A DNA stretch of 64,000 bases from Pseudoalteromonas gelatinilytica (lineage in GTDB: Bacteria > Pseudomonadota > Gammaproteobacteria > Enterobacterales > Alteromonadaceae): the NCBI RefSeq assembly GCF_001641615.1, contig NZ_LRRU01000020.1, forward strand, positions 578,525 to 642,524. The letters run 5' to 3'. Of this stretch, positions 47,584 through 56,266 are shown one piece after another (position 1 is the first letter of the stretch; each line of letters opens with the position of its first letter). The notes under the pieces are model-generated. The model was not told where the DNA came from and made no database searches. It saw nothing but the letters and a program-made list of their open reading frames with translations. The translations under genes and the position numbers were made by a program.

Positions 47584-47616
47584 GCAATCAAGAATGTGCT
47601 TAAACATGCCTTGATC

Positions 47617-49515
47617 TTAAAACATATCCTGATAAGGGTTTGATTTTGATAATAAAACTTTTTTATCAAAACCTGGAATTGTCATTGAATCTTCACTAAT
47701 TTCAATGTCATTTTCGTCAATTAAGCCATCACCAAAGCGATAAATAAGTTCATAATGACCTAAATCAGCCTGATGTTGGTAGTCAGCTTGCGCTTGGGCT
47801 ACCTGAGTGTGACGGTCTTGATATTGCGCCATAACCTCATCACCATGCCGCTTTGCGAGCATCTTCAATGTAATTGCCGGTGATAACACAGTCGCTGTAG
47901 CATTGTTACCGCCAAACCCTTTGGAGTTAATGAATGCAATGTCCATTGCATCACATTGATAATGTTCTGTACGAATATCTAAATGTTGGCTGTACACATC
48001 ATCTGCTACTTTATCGATTGTCGTAATACCCGGCATAATGTTGTGGCTAAATACACCTAATGCCATAGCCAATTGATCACCACTGGCAGGCGCAATGGTA
48101 TGGCCAACATACGCTTTAGGCGCAGCAACCTTCCAATTATCAATTGCAAATGTCTCTGCCACTTTATGATAGATCAGTGATTCTGTTACGCGGTTTTGCG
48201 GTGTACTTGAGCCGTGTGCCAAAATAAAGCTACGCTTTTGTACCGCCTCTTGACCAACAATACTGCTGGCTAGTGCAACAGATTTTGCCATCGTAATGTA
48301 GTTACCAGGGCCCGGTGCTGTAATTGATTTTTTAATACCATCGGCATTAACGAACACATCTGCAACGCTGCCTAACACATCTGCACCTAACTCTAATGCC
48401 AATGCATCATCCATTAAAATAGCAACCTGGGCACCTTCACCAATTGTAAAACCACAGTTTTCTCCAAATGGACGGCTGGTACGGCGATGATCAACTACAT
48501 CTGAATTATCAAGACGCTTTAAACCCTCTTCATTCGCAAGTGCGCTCATATTGCCAAAGCCTTCAACGATTTCAGGTGTAATTGCACACTCAACAGACGC
48601 CACAATAGCCACTCGAGTACGACCCGCTTGAATATCGTTTACTGCTGCACGCAGGTTATATAAAAACGTGGCACATGCCCCTGATGTGGTAAAGGTTGTA
48701 CCCACATTACCTGTTACATAGGCATTGATAAAGTCAGTCGACATGGTGTTTAAGCCAAGTGCAAGTTGCTTTGTGCTCACACGGTCGCCCTGCTGACGCG
48801 CACGAATAAGTCCACCAAAGCCTTCATCATCAACTTGACCCGCAACTGAAGCTGAATAAGTGCCAATTTGATCAGGCTCAACGCTGTTCATTACCTGCTG
48901 CCATGGCAGACCTGTCGAACGAATTGCATCAGTTGCGGCAAAAATAGTCGCTTGCAGGCCTCTTGGTTGATAACGGCTGTTATACATAGCCGAAGGTTCA
49001 AAACCTGTTGGTAATTGACCTGCCGCTTTAATTGGATTATCACGGGTACTGTCATGTTTAATAGCAAGATCAGCAGTAATTGTGACTTTCACTTTTTTAT
49101 CGCTTAACTCTTCAACCTGCCAAGCACTTGGTACCGGGGTTGGTAAATCACGGCGGCGCGTTTCAAAAACAATCTGCTGTTCATCTGACGCTGTTAACGT
49201 CATTTTTTGCTGCCATGGCGTTGCATCCACATCGAAGTGATTTTTTTCAATTTTACGAATAAGTGTGCCAGCTAATATTTGTTCACCGAACTTAGCTTCG
49301 ATGTCTGATTCAGCAATGCTATTGCCGTCAGCATCTTTGAGTACACCTTCAGTAAGAGTGACTAAGTTCATTAATGTCGCTAAGCCTAAAAATGTCTCCT
49401 GACGGGCTTTAGCGTCTAAGCTGTCTAACACGATACGACGATAACCTTGATGAAAAGAAGTGCGGCCTGCGGCATTAATACCACCCATACCGACAATAAC
49501 GGGTAATGCTGTCAT
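47617..49515 (-). CDS. fabY: beta-ketoacyl-ACP synthase FabY
   Basis: The 632-residue protein matches the long ketosynthase FabY of Pseudomonas aeruginosa, which starts fatty acid synthesis by condensing acetyl-CoA with malonyl-ACP in place of FabH. The N-terminus L-P-V-I-V-G-M-G-G-I-N-A-A-G-R-T-S-F-H and the A-G-Q-L-P-T-G-F-E-P block (about 165-174) are specific to this family. The thiolase-fold catalytic triad is C281 (S-G-A-C-A-T-F-L-Y-N), H434 (H-G-S-S-T-P-Q-N) and H472 (Y-V-G-H-T-I-A-P). It stands alone, divergent from glxA, with its own terminator. Confidence 0.9.
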   Translation of the reverse strand: MTALPVIVGMGGINAAGRTSFHQGYRRIVLDSLDAKARQETFLGLATLMNLVTLTEGVLKDADGNSIAESDIEAKFGEQILAGTLIRKIEKNHFDVDATPWQQKMTLTASDEQQIVFETRRRDLPTPVPSAWQVEELSDKKVKVTITADLAIKHDSTRDNPIKAAGQLPTGFEPSAMYNSRYQPRGLQATIFAATDAIRSTGLPWQQVMNSVEPDQIGTYSASVAGQVDDEGFGGLIRARQQGDRVSTKQLALGLNTMSTDFINAYVTGNVGTTFTTSGACATFLYNLRAAVNDIQAGRTRVAIVASVECAITPEIVEGFGNMSALANEEGLKRLDNSDVVDHRRTSRPFGENCGFTIGEGAQVAILMDDALALELGADVLGSVADVFVNADGIKKSITAPGPGNYITMAKSVALASSIVGQEAVQKRSFILAHGSSTPQNRVTESLIYHKVAETFAIDNWKVAAPKAYVGHTIAPASGDQLAMALGVFSHNIMPGITTIDKVADDVYSQHLDIRTEHYQCDAMDIAFINSKGFGGNNATATVLSPAITLKMLAKRHGDEVMAQYQDRHTQVAQAQADYQHQADLGHYELIYRFGDGLIDENDIEISEDSMTIPGFDKKVLLSKSNPYQDMF

Positions 49516-49642
49516 AAAAAACCTTGAGAAAACGTGTTATGAGAATTAAGCCAAGTTTAAATGGATTAATTAACACACTTTATGCTTAAATAGCCAAATA
49601 ACCTGCACAACAGGCCAAAAACAACTGGTCGGAGCAATTTGA

Positions 49643-50653
49643 GTGACGAAACTTCAACACGTAAAAGCCATTGAAATTAGTATTTTGGTTTATCCCCATT
49701 TACTAATAACCAGTTTAACCTTGCCTATCGAAATGCTCAGAGCTGGTGAGGCCTTTGCTAAAAGCCATCGTCAGCAGAACGAATTTAAACCTCTCAACAT
49801 CAATTTAGTGGCAAGCAGTCTAAAAGCGATCCCTAATCGTACTGGGCTGGCAATTATGCCCGATTGCGAAACCGTCACAGCGCCTGCTAGTGACTTAATT
49901 ATTGTGCCTGGGATTTGGCGAAACCCGCGTCCTGTGGTGAGCAAGCAGCAAAGTTTGGTGAATTGGCTTGGTGATTCTTGGCAGCAAGGCAGCCATATCA
50001 TTGGTGTTGGAACAGGTAATTGTTTAGTTGCCGAAGCAGGGTTATTGGATGGCCACCCTGCTACCACTCACTGGCATTACGCAGAGCAATTTAAACGTGA
50101 CTACCCTAAAGTGCAGCTTAAGCCTGACTTTTTCATCACACAGTCTGAGCGCATGTATACAGTTGCGAGTTTAAATGCCCTTGCCGATGTTATTGTGCAT
50201 ATTATTAGTCAATATTACGGACGAGAAGCGGCGCAACATGTTGAGCGTAATTTCTCCCATGAAATTCGTAAGCCCTATGAAGATCAGCGCTACCTTGAGG
50301 GTGCCGTCGATAAACACCCTGATGAACTCATCGCACAAATTCAATTTTGGCTAAAAAACAATTTAACCTCCGAACTGACTCTGCAAGAAATTGCAGCACA
50401 ATTTAGTTTAAGCTACCGCACCTTTACGCGCCGCTTTCGTCAAGCCACCAGCCAAACCCCTGTTGAGTATTGGCAACAGCTTAGAGTACAAACCGCAAAA
50501 GAGTTATTAGCGTCTTCAAATTTATCAATTCAAGAAGTTGCCCTAGAAGTAGGTTATAACGACCAAGGCCATTTAACTCGGGTATTTAAGAAAGTACTCT
50601 CACAAACACCCAGTGAATACCGTACCGTCGTTAGACGAAAACTATTTGGCTAA
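49643..50653 (+). CDS. GlxA-type AraC transcriptional regulator (DJ-1/PfpI + HTH)
   Basis: This 336-residue protein has an N-terminal DJ-1/PfpI-like domain (about 10-190; nucleophile-elbow-like G-V-G-T-G-N-C-L-V-A with C127) and a C-terminal AraC domain (about 235-330) with L-T-L-Q-E-I-A-A-Q-F-S-L-S-Y-R-T-F-T-R-R and I-Q-E-V-A-L-E-V-G-Y-N-D-Q-G-H-L-T-R-V-F-K-K. The start is GTG at 49643, with GGAG eight bases upstream. Members regulate amine, carnitine or amino-acid catabolism. It is divergent from fabY across 127 bases; control of fabY is possible but not implied by family knowledge. Confidence 0.87.
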   Translation: MTKLQHVKAIEISILVYPHLLITSLTLPIEMLRAGEAFAKSHRQQNEFKPLNINLVASSLKAIPNRTGLAIMPDCETVTAPASDLIIVPGIWRNPRPVVSKQQSLVNWLGDSWQQGSHIIGVGTGNCLVAEAGLLDGHPATTHWHYAEQFKRDYPKVQLKPDFFITQSERMYTVASLNALADVIVHIISQYYGREAAQHVERNFSHEIRKPYEDQRYLEGAVDKHPDELIAQIQFWLKNNLTSELTLQEIAAQFSLSYRTFTRRFRQATSQTPVEYWQQLRVQTAKELLASSNLSIQEVALEVGYNDQGHLTRVFKKVLSQTPSEYRTVVRRKLFG

Positions 50654-50772
50654 CTCTAAATAGCGAGAAATGTTCTAAGTCTAAGTCAGATAAATCATAT
50701 TTAAGTTGCTGAATTAAAAATTATTACTAAGCTTTTAGTTAGTTGTATTGGTATTTGTTTGAGTAAGAAAAA

Positions 50773-51972
50773 ATGTATCAGCTTGATTATGATGAATTAG
50801 TGCAAAGTTGGAATAAAACGCTCGAAGTTTTAGCCTTGTTTGCCGATGTACCCGTCGCCTTAGTAATGAAGGTAGAAAATAATATTATTAGTGTTTTTTC
50901 TAAAAACGATAATCAAGCAAACCCCTATGAAATTGGTGATAATGAAGAGTTAGAAGATTCAGGTCTTTACTGTGAGCATGTATTAAAAACCCAGAACTTA
51001 CTGAATATCCCCAACGCTCTTATTGATGAGGACTGGAAAGAAAACCCAGATATCAAACTTAATATGATTTCTTATTTAGGTTTACCAATATGTGCTGGAG
51101 ACACCACACCATTTGGCACTATTTGTATCCTTGATAGCAAACCCCATGAATACACAGAGCCTGTCATAAAACTACTCGAAACCATAAAGCAAAGCTTTGA
51201 AACGCAACTCAAATTGTTATACCAACAAAAGCAAGCGTTTGAACAACAACAATTTGCAGAACTGGCTACTCTAATTAGAGGGATTGCCCACGAGCTCAAC
51301 ACGCCACTTGGTAACTGCATTACCGCAGTTGATGTCACTCAACTTGCTGTCAAAGAAACACAAACACGGCTTGTGAAAAAACGCCTTAGCCAACAAGCCT
51401 TACAAAGCACATTAGAAACATTAATAAATACCAATGAACTCTTAGACAGAAACTTAACTTCATGTGCTTACAAGATACGTATTTTACAAGATTTGCTTTA
51501 TACCAAGTCACAATCAAGTAAAACAATCATGACGTTAGCTCAGCTTTCGGAGTCACTGTACAAACACTTAGAAGAACAAATAAAACATCGTGGTATCAAA
51601 TTAGATATTAATTATCAAAACCCTCACAGCCAATTCGAAGTTGAAATAGACTTGCTAAAACAAGTACTTTTTATTTTGCAGCAAAACTCAATTGAGCATG
51701 CGTTCAACAACATCGAAAACCCTGCTATAGAAATTGATATATATGATTTTGATGAGGTATTAAAAGTTCACTACACCGATAATGGCACCGGTATCAGCAT
51801 AAGTGAACAAAACTCCATTTTCACCCCATTTTATAAAGGTAAAAACAACCAATCAGGTATTGGGCTTGGCCTCAGCATTGCGAAGAAAATAGTTACTCAA
51901 CAACTACAAGGTGAAATCTGTGTTCAAGAAAGTAACAACGGCGCACACTTTTTGATTAGTTTACCGAAGTAA
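50773..51972 (+). CDS. soluble GAF-domain sensor histidine kinase, orphan
   Basis: The 399-residue protein has an N-terminal GAF domain (about 10-150; C-E-H-V-L, Y-L-G-L-P-I, F-G-T-I-C-I-L-D), a short coiled coil (about 135-165), an H-box with H173 in G-I-A-H-E-L-N-T-P-L-G, and an HATPase domain with N-box L-Q-Q-N-S-I-E-H-A-F, G1 D-N-G-T-G-I and G2 G-I-G-L-G-L-S-I-A-K. There is no signal peptide, membrane helix or receiver domain, and no response regulator is adjacent, so it senses a cytoplasmic signal and its partner lies elsewhere. A 119-base leader precedes it. Confidence 0.9.
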   Translation: MYQLDYDELVQSWNKTLEVLALFADVPVALVMKVENNIISVFSKNDNQANPYEIGDNEELEDSGLYCEHVLKTQNLLNIPNALIDEDWKENPDIKLNMISYLGLPICAGDTTPFGTICILDSKPHEYTEPVIKLLETIKQSFETQLKLLYQQKQAFEQQQFAELATLIRGIAHELNTPLGNCITAVDVTQLAVKETQTRLVKKRLSQQALQSTLETLINTNELLDRNLTSCAYKIRILQDLLYTKSQSSKTIMTLAQLSESLYKHLEEQIKHRGIKLDINYQNPHSQFEVEIDLLKQVLFILQQNSIEHAFNNIENPAIEIDIYDFDEVLKVHYTDNGTGISISEQNSIFTPFYKGKNNQSGIGLGLSIAKKIVTQQLQGEICVQESNNGAHFLISLPK

Positions 51973-51982
51973 GTAAATTAGT

Positions 51983-52423
51983 TTAAATGTCTTTTGTAAA
52001 TAAAATTTTGCTAGTCTGTGGGCAGCCTCTGTCTTCATAACCCACTATTGCATAGTCATTTTTGATAAGCAGACTCAGCATTGCAGGAAAACTGTTCATC
52101 GACTTAACTTTTATAGCTCGATAGCTGTGGGCTTTAGCCCATGCTTCTTGCGCGTTTAATAAAGCTTGCGCAATGCCCTGCCCTCTACATTCTGGCGCAA
52201 CCGCGCCAAGCCAACTATAAAAGATGTTTGAATCTAACGCATAACCCAGTTTGTAGGCCACAGGCTTATTATCGATATAGGTAACTAAAGCTAGGTGCTC
52301 GACCTCTGCACACTGTGCTTGTAATTTGCTAAGGGTATTTCGGCCATCAAACTCAGGAATTTGACTATCAACAAGTAACAAATCGTCTAAACTAGCAGGC
52401 TTTATCGTGTAACAAGGCTCCAT
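51983..52423 (-). CDS. GNAT family N-acetyltransferase
   Basis: This 146-residue single-domain acetyltransferase has the acetyl-CoA loop V-A-P-E-C-R-G-Q-G-I-A-Q-A-L-L at about residues 75-90, followed by I-K-V-K-S-M-N-S-F-P-A-M-L-S-L-L-I-K-N-D-Y. Its 3' end converges on the histidine kinase gene with a ten-base gap. The adjacent MgtC gene is 26 bases upstream on the same strand, so the two may be cotranscribed. Substrate unknown. Confidence 0.83.
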   Translation of the reverse strand: MEPCYTIKPASLDDLLLVDSQIPEFDGRNTLSKLQAQCAEVEHLALVTYIDNKPVAYKLGYALDSNIFYSWLGAVAPECRGQGIAQALLNAQEAWAKAHSYRAIKVKSMNSFPAMLSLLIKNDYAIVGYEDRGCPQTSKILFTKDI

Positions 52424-52449
52424 GACTCACTCTAATCTATTATCTAACT

Positions 52450-52944
52450 TCACTTTTCTTTTCGATAATACAACTTTGAATAGCGTTTTACACGGGCATG
52501 CACGCCGCGACCTAAACTCTTAAATTTAGCTTCAAGTACATCTACACCATATAAAATACCTACTACTAGCACAGATAGTTTTATTGCAGCTAGTAAGTTG
52601 TCGGTGGCAATGACAACACCAATTGATGCTAATACCCAGATCGTTGCAGCGGATGTTACACCAACTACCGCGCCATCTTTTGCAAGCATTACTCCGGCAC
52701 CTAAAAAGCCAATACCGGTGATAATTTGGCCCACTACACGTGAATGGTCTATCACATCGCCATGCAACATAAATGCAGTAGCAAGAAATAAGTAGGTACC
52801 TAACACAATGAGTGCGGAGGTACGAATACCAACAGGCTTACCGCGTAACTGACGCTCCATACCAATAATTGCGCCGCAAAATGCGGCGCTACCAATTGCT
52901 GACCAAGAATAAGGGGCAATATCAAATAAACTACTCAGAGTCAC
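52450..52944 (-). CDS. MgtC/SapB family membrane protein (second in window)
   Basis: This 164-residue protein has about five hydrophobic segments. MgtC motifs are C-G-A-I-I-G-M-E-R-Q-L-R-G-K-P-V-G-I-R-T, then V-G-Q-I-I-T-G-I-G-F-L-G-A-G-V and T-S-A-A-T-I-W. The intact G-x-E-R and G-I-R-T make it closer to classical MgtC than the copy at 46 kb. It lacks a C-terminal ACT-like domain and ends in a basic tail. It is followed by the GNAT gene and preceded by the GNAT-C39 gene, 30 bases upstream. Confidence 0.88.
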   Translation of the reverse strand: MTLSSLFDIAPYSWSAIGSAAFCGAIIGMERQLRGKPVGIRTSALIVLGTYLFLATAFMLHGDVIDHSRVVGQIITGIGFLGAGVMLAKDGAVVGVTSAATIWVLASIGVVIATDNLLAAIKLSVLVVGILYGVDVLEAKFKSLGRGVHARVKRYSKLYYRKEK

Positions 52945-52974
52945 TGTACTTCCAAATCAAACTAACAATTAAAA

Positions 52975-54078
52975 TTATAAATAAAAGGCCATCGCAGTGC
53001 TGAGTCTTGATGAACCAAAACTCGCCATTTTGTTAAAATCAGCTTTGGCTATTGGGACATGCTGACAATCAATCGCCAATTGTTTTTCGTTTTCACAAAA
53101 CGGGTCATGCACGTACAAGCAATGCTCATCAATATGCGTTACACACACCCAGTGCGGTGACTTTTTACCATCAAACCGATAGGTGCTGATCAATAACACC
53201 ACCGCTTTACCCTCAGCAAGCCAATCTTCAATCGAGGCCAAGGTTAACTCTTGATACCTCACAGGCAGTTTTGCAGCTATTGCTTCAGCCACAAACTGAT
53301 TGTGTACGGTATGCAAAATGGCTTTTTTCTTTTCGCTTCTTACCCCGTCAATAAACAAAGTATCACGGGTATTTAAAACTACATCAGCTTTAAAACCACG
53401 TTTCATTGCAGCAAGTGCTAACCCTAGAGGATGACAACCGCCATGCCCTGAAGTCATGAAGATAGTCGTGGCTTCACGCCATATATCCAGCTCTTTGAGT
53501 TGGCTCATTGCGGTATCATTCAAGGATGACATTGCCATTAATAGCGCCGCAGGACCACAGGTAAACTCGGTTGTTTGCTGATACCAAGGCGTGTGCTTAT
53601 CGGCATTAAATTCGATATTACGACGAATGTTTTTTTGCATTCGATGGGCATCACTATGGTCATCATAATAATCACTATAATGACCAAACACCTGGTAACC
53701 CAGTTTTTCATATAAACGAATTGCTGATTGGTTGTTTACCGCAACTTCTAAACGCATGTATAAACGGCCCCGTTTAGCCGTTTCATTTTCAAGCGCAAGT
53801 AGTAACTTTGAAGCAATACCTTTACCTTGCTGAGATTGCAAAACCGCCAGTGAATATAACCGAGCAAGGCGCGTCCCTTTGTGGCACCACACTAAACCAT
53901 AACCAACCAGTTGATTATCTACCTCAGCCACCATCAATAAGCCGTGGCTTGCGCTGATCCAGCGTTTTAAACTACGGCTACTTAATCTATCTTGGCTAAA
54001 GCTTTGCTCTTCAATGGCAACAAGAGCCGTCAAATCCGTTGCATTGGCAAAGCGGATTTGACAAACAGATGCGTTCAT
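52975..54078 (-). CDS. GNAT acetyltransferase / C39-like peptidase fusion
   Basis: The 367-residue protein is a two-domain fusion. An N-terminal RimI-like GNAT (about 5-150) has L-A-V-L-Q-S-Q-Q-G-K-G-I-A-S-K-L and N-Q-S-A-I-R-L-Y-E-K-L-G-Y. A C-terminal papain-fold domain of the C39/DUF3335 kind (about 160-367) has the candidate catalytic Cys174 (T-T-E-F-T-C-G-P-A-A-L-L), His309 (K-S-P-H-W-V) and Asp325 (Y-V-H-D-P-F). It overlaps the stop of the RimK-like gene by one base and is translated with it. The pair was predicted from comparative genomics to make or process a peptide; no precursor is visible here. Confidence 0.85.
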   Translation of the reverse strand: MNASVCQIRFANATDLTALVAIEEQSFSQDRLSSRSLKRWISASHGLLMVAEVDNQLVGYGLVWCHKGTRLARLYSLAVLQSQQGKGIASKLLLALENETAKRGRLYMRLEVAVNNQSAIRLYEKLGYQVFGHYSDYYDDHSDAHRMQKNIRRNIEFNADKHTPWYQQTTEFTCGPAALLMAMSSLNDTAMSQLKELDIWREATTIFMTSGHGGCHPLGLALAAMKRGFKADVVLNTRDTLFIDGVRSEKKKAILHTVHNQFVAEAIAAKLPVRYQELTLASIEDWLAEGKAVVLLISTYRFDGKKSPHWVCVTHIDEHCLYVHDPFCENEKQLAIDCQHVPIAKADFNKMASFGSSRLSTAMAFYL

Positions 54079-55472
54079 TAACCGCGGCCTCGTGCTTCTA
54101 GGCGTTGTTTAAACTCATCCATAATGATCATATAAAGCTCATCACCTAAATAGGCATCTTCGACTTTATGGTCGATACTCGGGTTGTCATTCACTTCTAA
54201 CACGTATGCTTTACCTTGATGCTCTTTAACATCAACACCATACAAACCTTTACCCACCGTTTTACAGGCTTTTAATGCTGCATCAAGTACCACTTTAGGT
54301 AGCTCAAACGTTGGCAAGGTTTCAAAACCACCTGAGAAAAAGCGTTTTGCATCATGGTTGTAAATTTGCCAGTGATTACGCGCCATTAAATAACGACACG
54401 CATAAATTGCACGGCCATTTAACACCCCGACACGCCAGTCGTATTCGGTGTACATGTACTCTTGTGCAAGCACAAGTGCACTAAACTCAAACAGTTCTGT
54501 TAACTTAGCAACTAACTCATCACGAGTAGCAACTTTAAATACGCCTTTTGAGAAAGAGCCTTCTGGCATTTTTAATACCAGTGGGTAGCTAAAGTTTGCT
54601 TCTAAACTTTCAATTGTCTCTTCACGTGTATCAGCCACAACGTGAGTTTTTAAACTCGGCACTTTTTGATAATTAAAGGCATCGTGCAAATACACTTTAT
54701 TACAACAGCGCAGTATTGACTCTGCATCATCAATCACCACTAACCCTAAGCTTTGTGCTTTACTCGCTAAACGATAGGTTGGATGGTCGATGGCCGTTGT
54801 TTGACGAATAAATAGCGCATCAAATTGTGCAATATTGGTAATTTCATCAAATGTCAGTGCTTGAGCATAAATACCATGTTTAGCGGCTGCTTTAATAAAT
54901 TTAGCAATGGCATCTTTATCACTTGGCGGCACTTTTTCTTGGTGATCAACCAATATAGCCATATCCCAACGGTAACGACGTTTTTTATCGTGAATACGCC
55001 ACACAGACTCGGTAAAGCTACTAAGTTGTTTTACAAACTCTGTAAAGCCAGTGTCATCTAATGATGCAATCGTGCCTTGCTTCACAACTCCTTGCTCATC
55101 ACACACCAAAATAGGCGCAGGATATTGTGAGAATAATGCTTTGGTTGCTTTACTTTGCTGCTCTTGATCTGTGTGACCAAAAAAGACAGTACCACCAGCG
55201 AGCTCTTTATGACGCGTGCTGTGCTCATCGCTACGGAGCGCATTAATTGTTTTTACACTCGGTAATACCTGATGCTTTCTCGCTTCAGCAAGCAAAGAAC
55301 AATAATAACCTTTACTTAAATACTGCCCTGTATCACACAAGTTTAAAATGCGCGTTTTTGGCTCATTATGTTTTGGGTAATCACGTAAGTAGGTGTCAAA
55401 GGTAATGACATTTTCGAAATTTTGAGCAATACGTTGCTCATTGTTATCAACCACAATCAAGGTTTTAAACAC
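54078..55472 (-). CDS. RimK-like ATP-grasp ligase with N-terminal RLAN domain
   Basis: The GTG at 55472 (F-K-T-L-I-V-V-D-N-N-E-Q) is chosen because TAGGA lies seven bases upstream and the family begins with this strand; the longer frame adds a hydrophobic stretch of 26 residues. It gives 464 residues. The N-terminal RLAN domain (about 1-170) contains Y-L-x-x-Y-P and L-C-D-T-G-Q-Y-L-S-K-G-Y-Y-C. The ATP-grasp part has F-S-Y-P-L-V-L-K-M-P-E-G-S-F-S-K-G-V, A-Q-E-Y-M-Y-T-E-Y-D-W-R-V-G-V and V-L-E-V-N-D-N-P-S-I-D-H (metal-binding E and N). It probably forms an amide bond between an amino acid or peptide and a carboxylate. Confidence 0.87.
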   Translation of the reverse strand: MFKTLIVVDNNEQRIAQNFENVITFDTYLRDYPKHNEPKTRILNLCDTGQYLSKGYYCSLLAEARKHQVLPSVKTINALRSDEHSTRHKELAGGTVFFGHTDQEQQSKATKALFSQYPAPILVCDEQGVVKQGTIASLDDTGFTEFVKQLSSFTESVWRIHDKKRRYRWDMAILVDHQEKVPPSDKDAIAKFIKAAAKHGIYAQALTFDEITNIAQFDALFIRQTTAIDHPTYRLASKAQSLGLVVIDDAESILRCCNKVYLHDAFNYQKVPSLKTHVVADTREETIESLEANFSYPLVLKMPEGSFSKGVFKVATRDELVAKLTELFEFSALVLAQEYMYTEYDWRVGVLNGRAIYACRYLMARNHWQIYNHDAKRFFSGGFETLPTFELPKVVLDAALKACKTVGKGLYGVDVKEHQGKAYVLEVNDNPSIDHKVEDAYLGDELYMIIMDEFKQRLEARGRG

Positions 55473-55571
55473 GACTTTTCCTAAATTAAGTCTTATGAAA
55501 AAAATGAAAACACCCAACCAATTAAGTGAACGCATGAGGCTAAACTTCACTTAACTAGATGGGTGCTTGAA

Positions 55572-55611
55572 ATACCAATACCCGAGAATTGGTAATTGCG
55601 CGTATTGGTAT
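55572..55611. promoter_or_regulatory. inverted repeat upstream of the RimK-like gene
   Basis: ATACCAATAC (55572-55581) and GTATTGGTAT (55602-55611) are exact complements 20 bases apart, with another ATTGGT inside the loop. It lies about 100 bases upstream of the ligase start and could be an operator or a leader hairpin. Confidence 0.4.
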
Positions 55612-55713
55612 AAGCATTAAGCTTGATGTGATTTATAGAGGGTTTTTAGCTTTGTGACCAACGAGTTATTTTTTACCTTAAGATGAAATTTATTGATTAA
55701 TAAACTTTCTAGA

Positions 55714-56190
55714 TCAGAGTATTTCAGTAATGTTGTAAAACTGCTTATTTCCTGCAATAGTCAGTGTTACTTCATCATCAATTTGCTTGCCAATCAGTTG
55801 TTTACCTAACGGCGCTTCTCGGGTTACAACATAAATCGGTTGCTCTTTTACGGTGACCACTAAGCCACCAGCACTTGGACCCATAAAGAACCACTTTGCG
55901 TTATCTTGCTCATCGATAAGACACACTAATGCACCTTCACGAACCTTATTAAATTCGCTTTCTTTAAACACCGTATTGAATGCCTGAATATCACGGTAGC
56001 ACTCATTAACTCGCTCAGCTTGCCCTTGCGCTAAATAAGCGGCTTCTAAACCCAAGGTATCGTATTGAGTTTCAGCAACACTTTCTTCGTGAGTTGCTGC
56101 ATCATGGGCCGCTTTTGCCGCTTCTTTAGCGTTTTGCAGTTGTGCCTCAAGCGCAAAGCGTAAATGTTCAATTACGTGTGTTTTATTCAT
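55714..56190 (-). CDS. GreA/GreB family transcription elongation factor homologue
   Basis: The 158-residue protein has an N-terminal helical hairpin (about 1-75), with A-A-T-H-E-E-S-V-A-E-T-Q-Y-D-T-L-G-L-E-A-A-Y-L-A at its tip region, where acidic residues act in Gre factors. The C-terminal FKBP-like domain has A-P-L-G-K-Q-L-I-G-K-Q-I-D-D-E-V-T-L, the Gre/Rnk signature. It is likely to bind RNA polymerase through the secondary channel; whether it stimulates cleavage is not known. It stands alone, downstream of the secDF terminator. Confidence 0.85.
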   Translation of the reverse strand: MNKTHVIEHLRFALEAQLQNAKEAAKAAHDAATHEESVAETQYDTLGLEAAYLAQGQAERVNECYRDIQAFNTVFKESEFNKVREGALVCLIDEQDNAKWFFMGPSAGGLVVTVKEQPIYVVTREAPLGKQLIGKQIDDEVTLTIAGNKQFYNITEIL

Positions 56191-56207
56191 ATCAAAGCAG
56201 TTAAAAC

Positions 56208-56241
56208 AGAAAAGCCGCTATTCTATGGAAAAATAGCGGCT
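56208..56241 (-). terminator. intrinsic terminator of secD-secF
   Basis: A 10-bp perfect stem (AGCCGCTATT/AATAGCGGCT) with a 9-base loop is followed on the minus strand by TTTCTGTTTT, 25 bases after the secF stop. Confidence 0.88.
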
Positions 56242-56266
56242 GATGAAAGTAAGTTATAAAACTGAC

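Noticed and set aside
55473-55550. N-terminal membrane helix on the RimK-like ligase from an upstream ATG
   Set aside because: The family is soluble and begins at the F-K-T-L-I-V-V strand; a GTG with a good Shine-Dalgarno marks that start.
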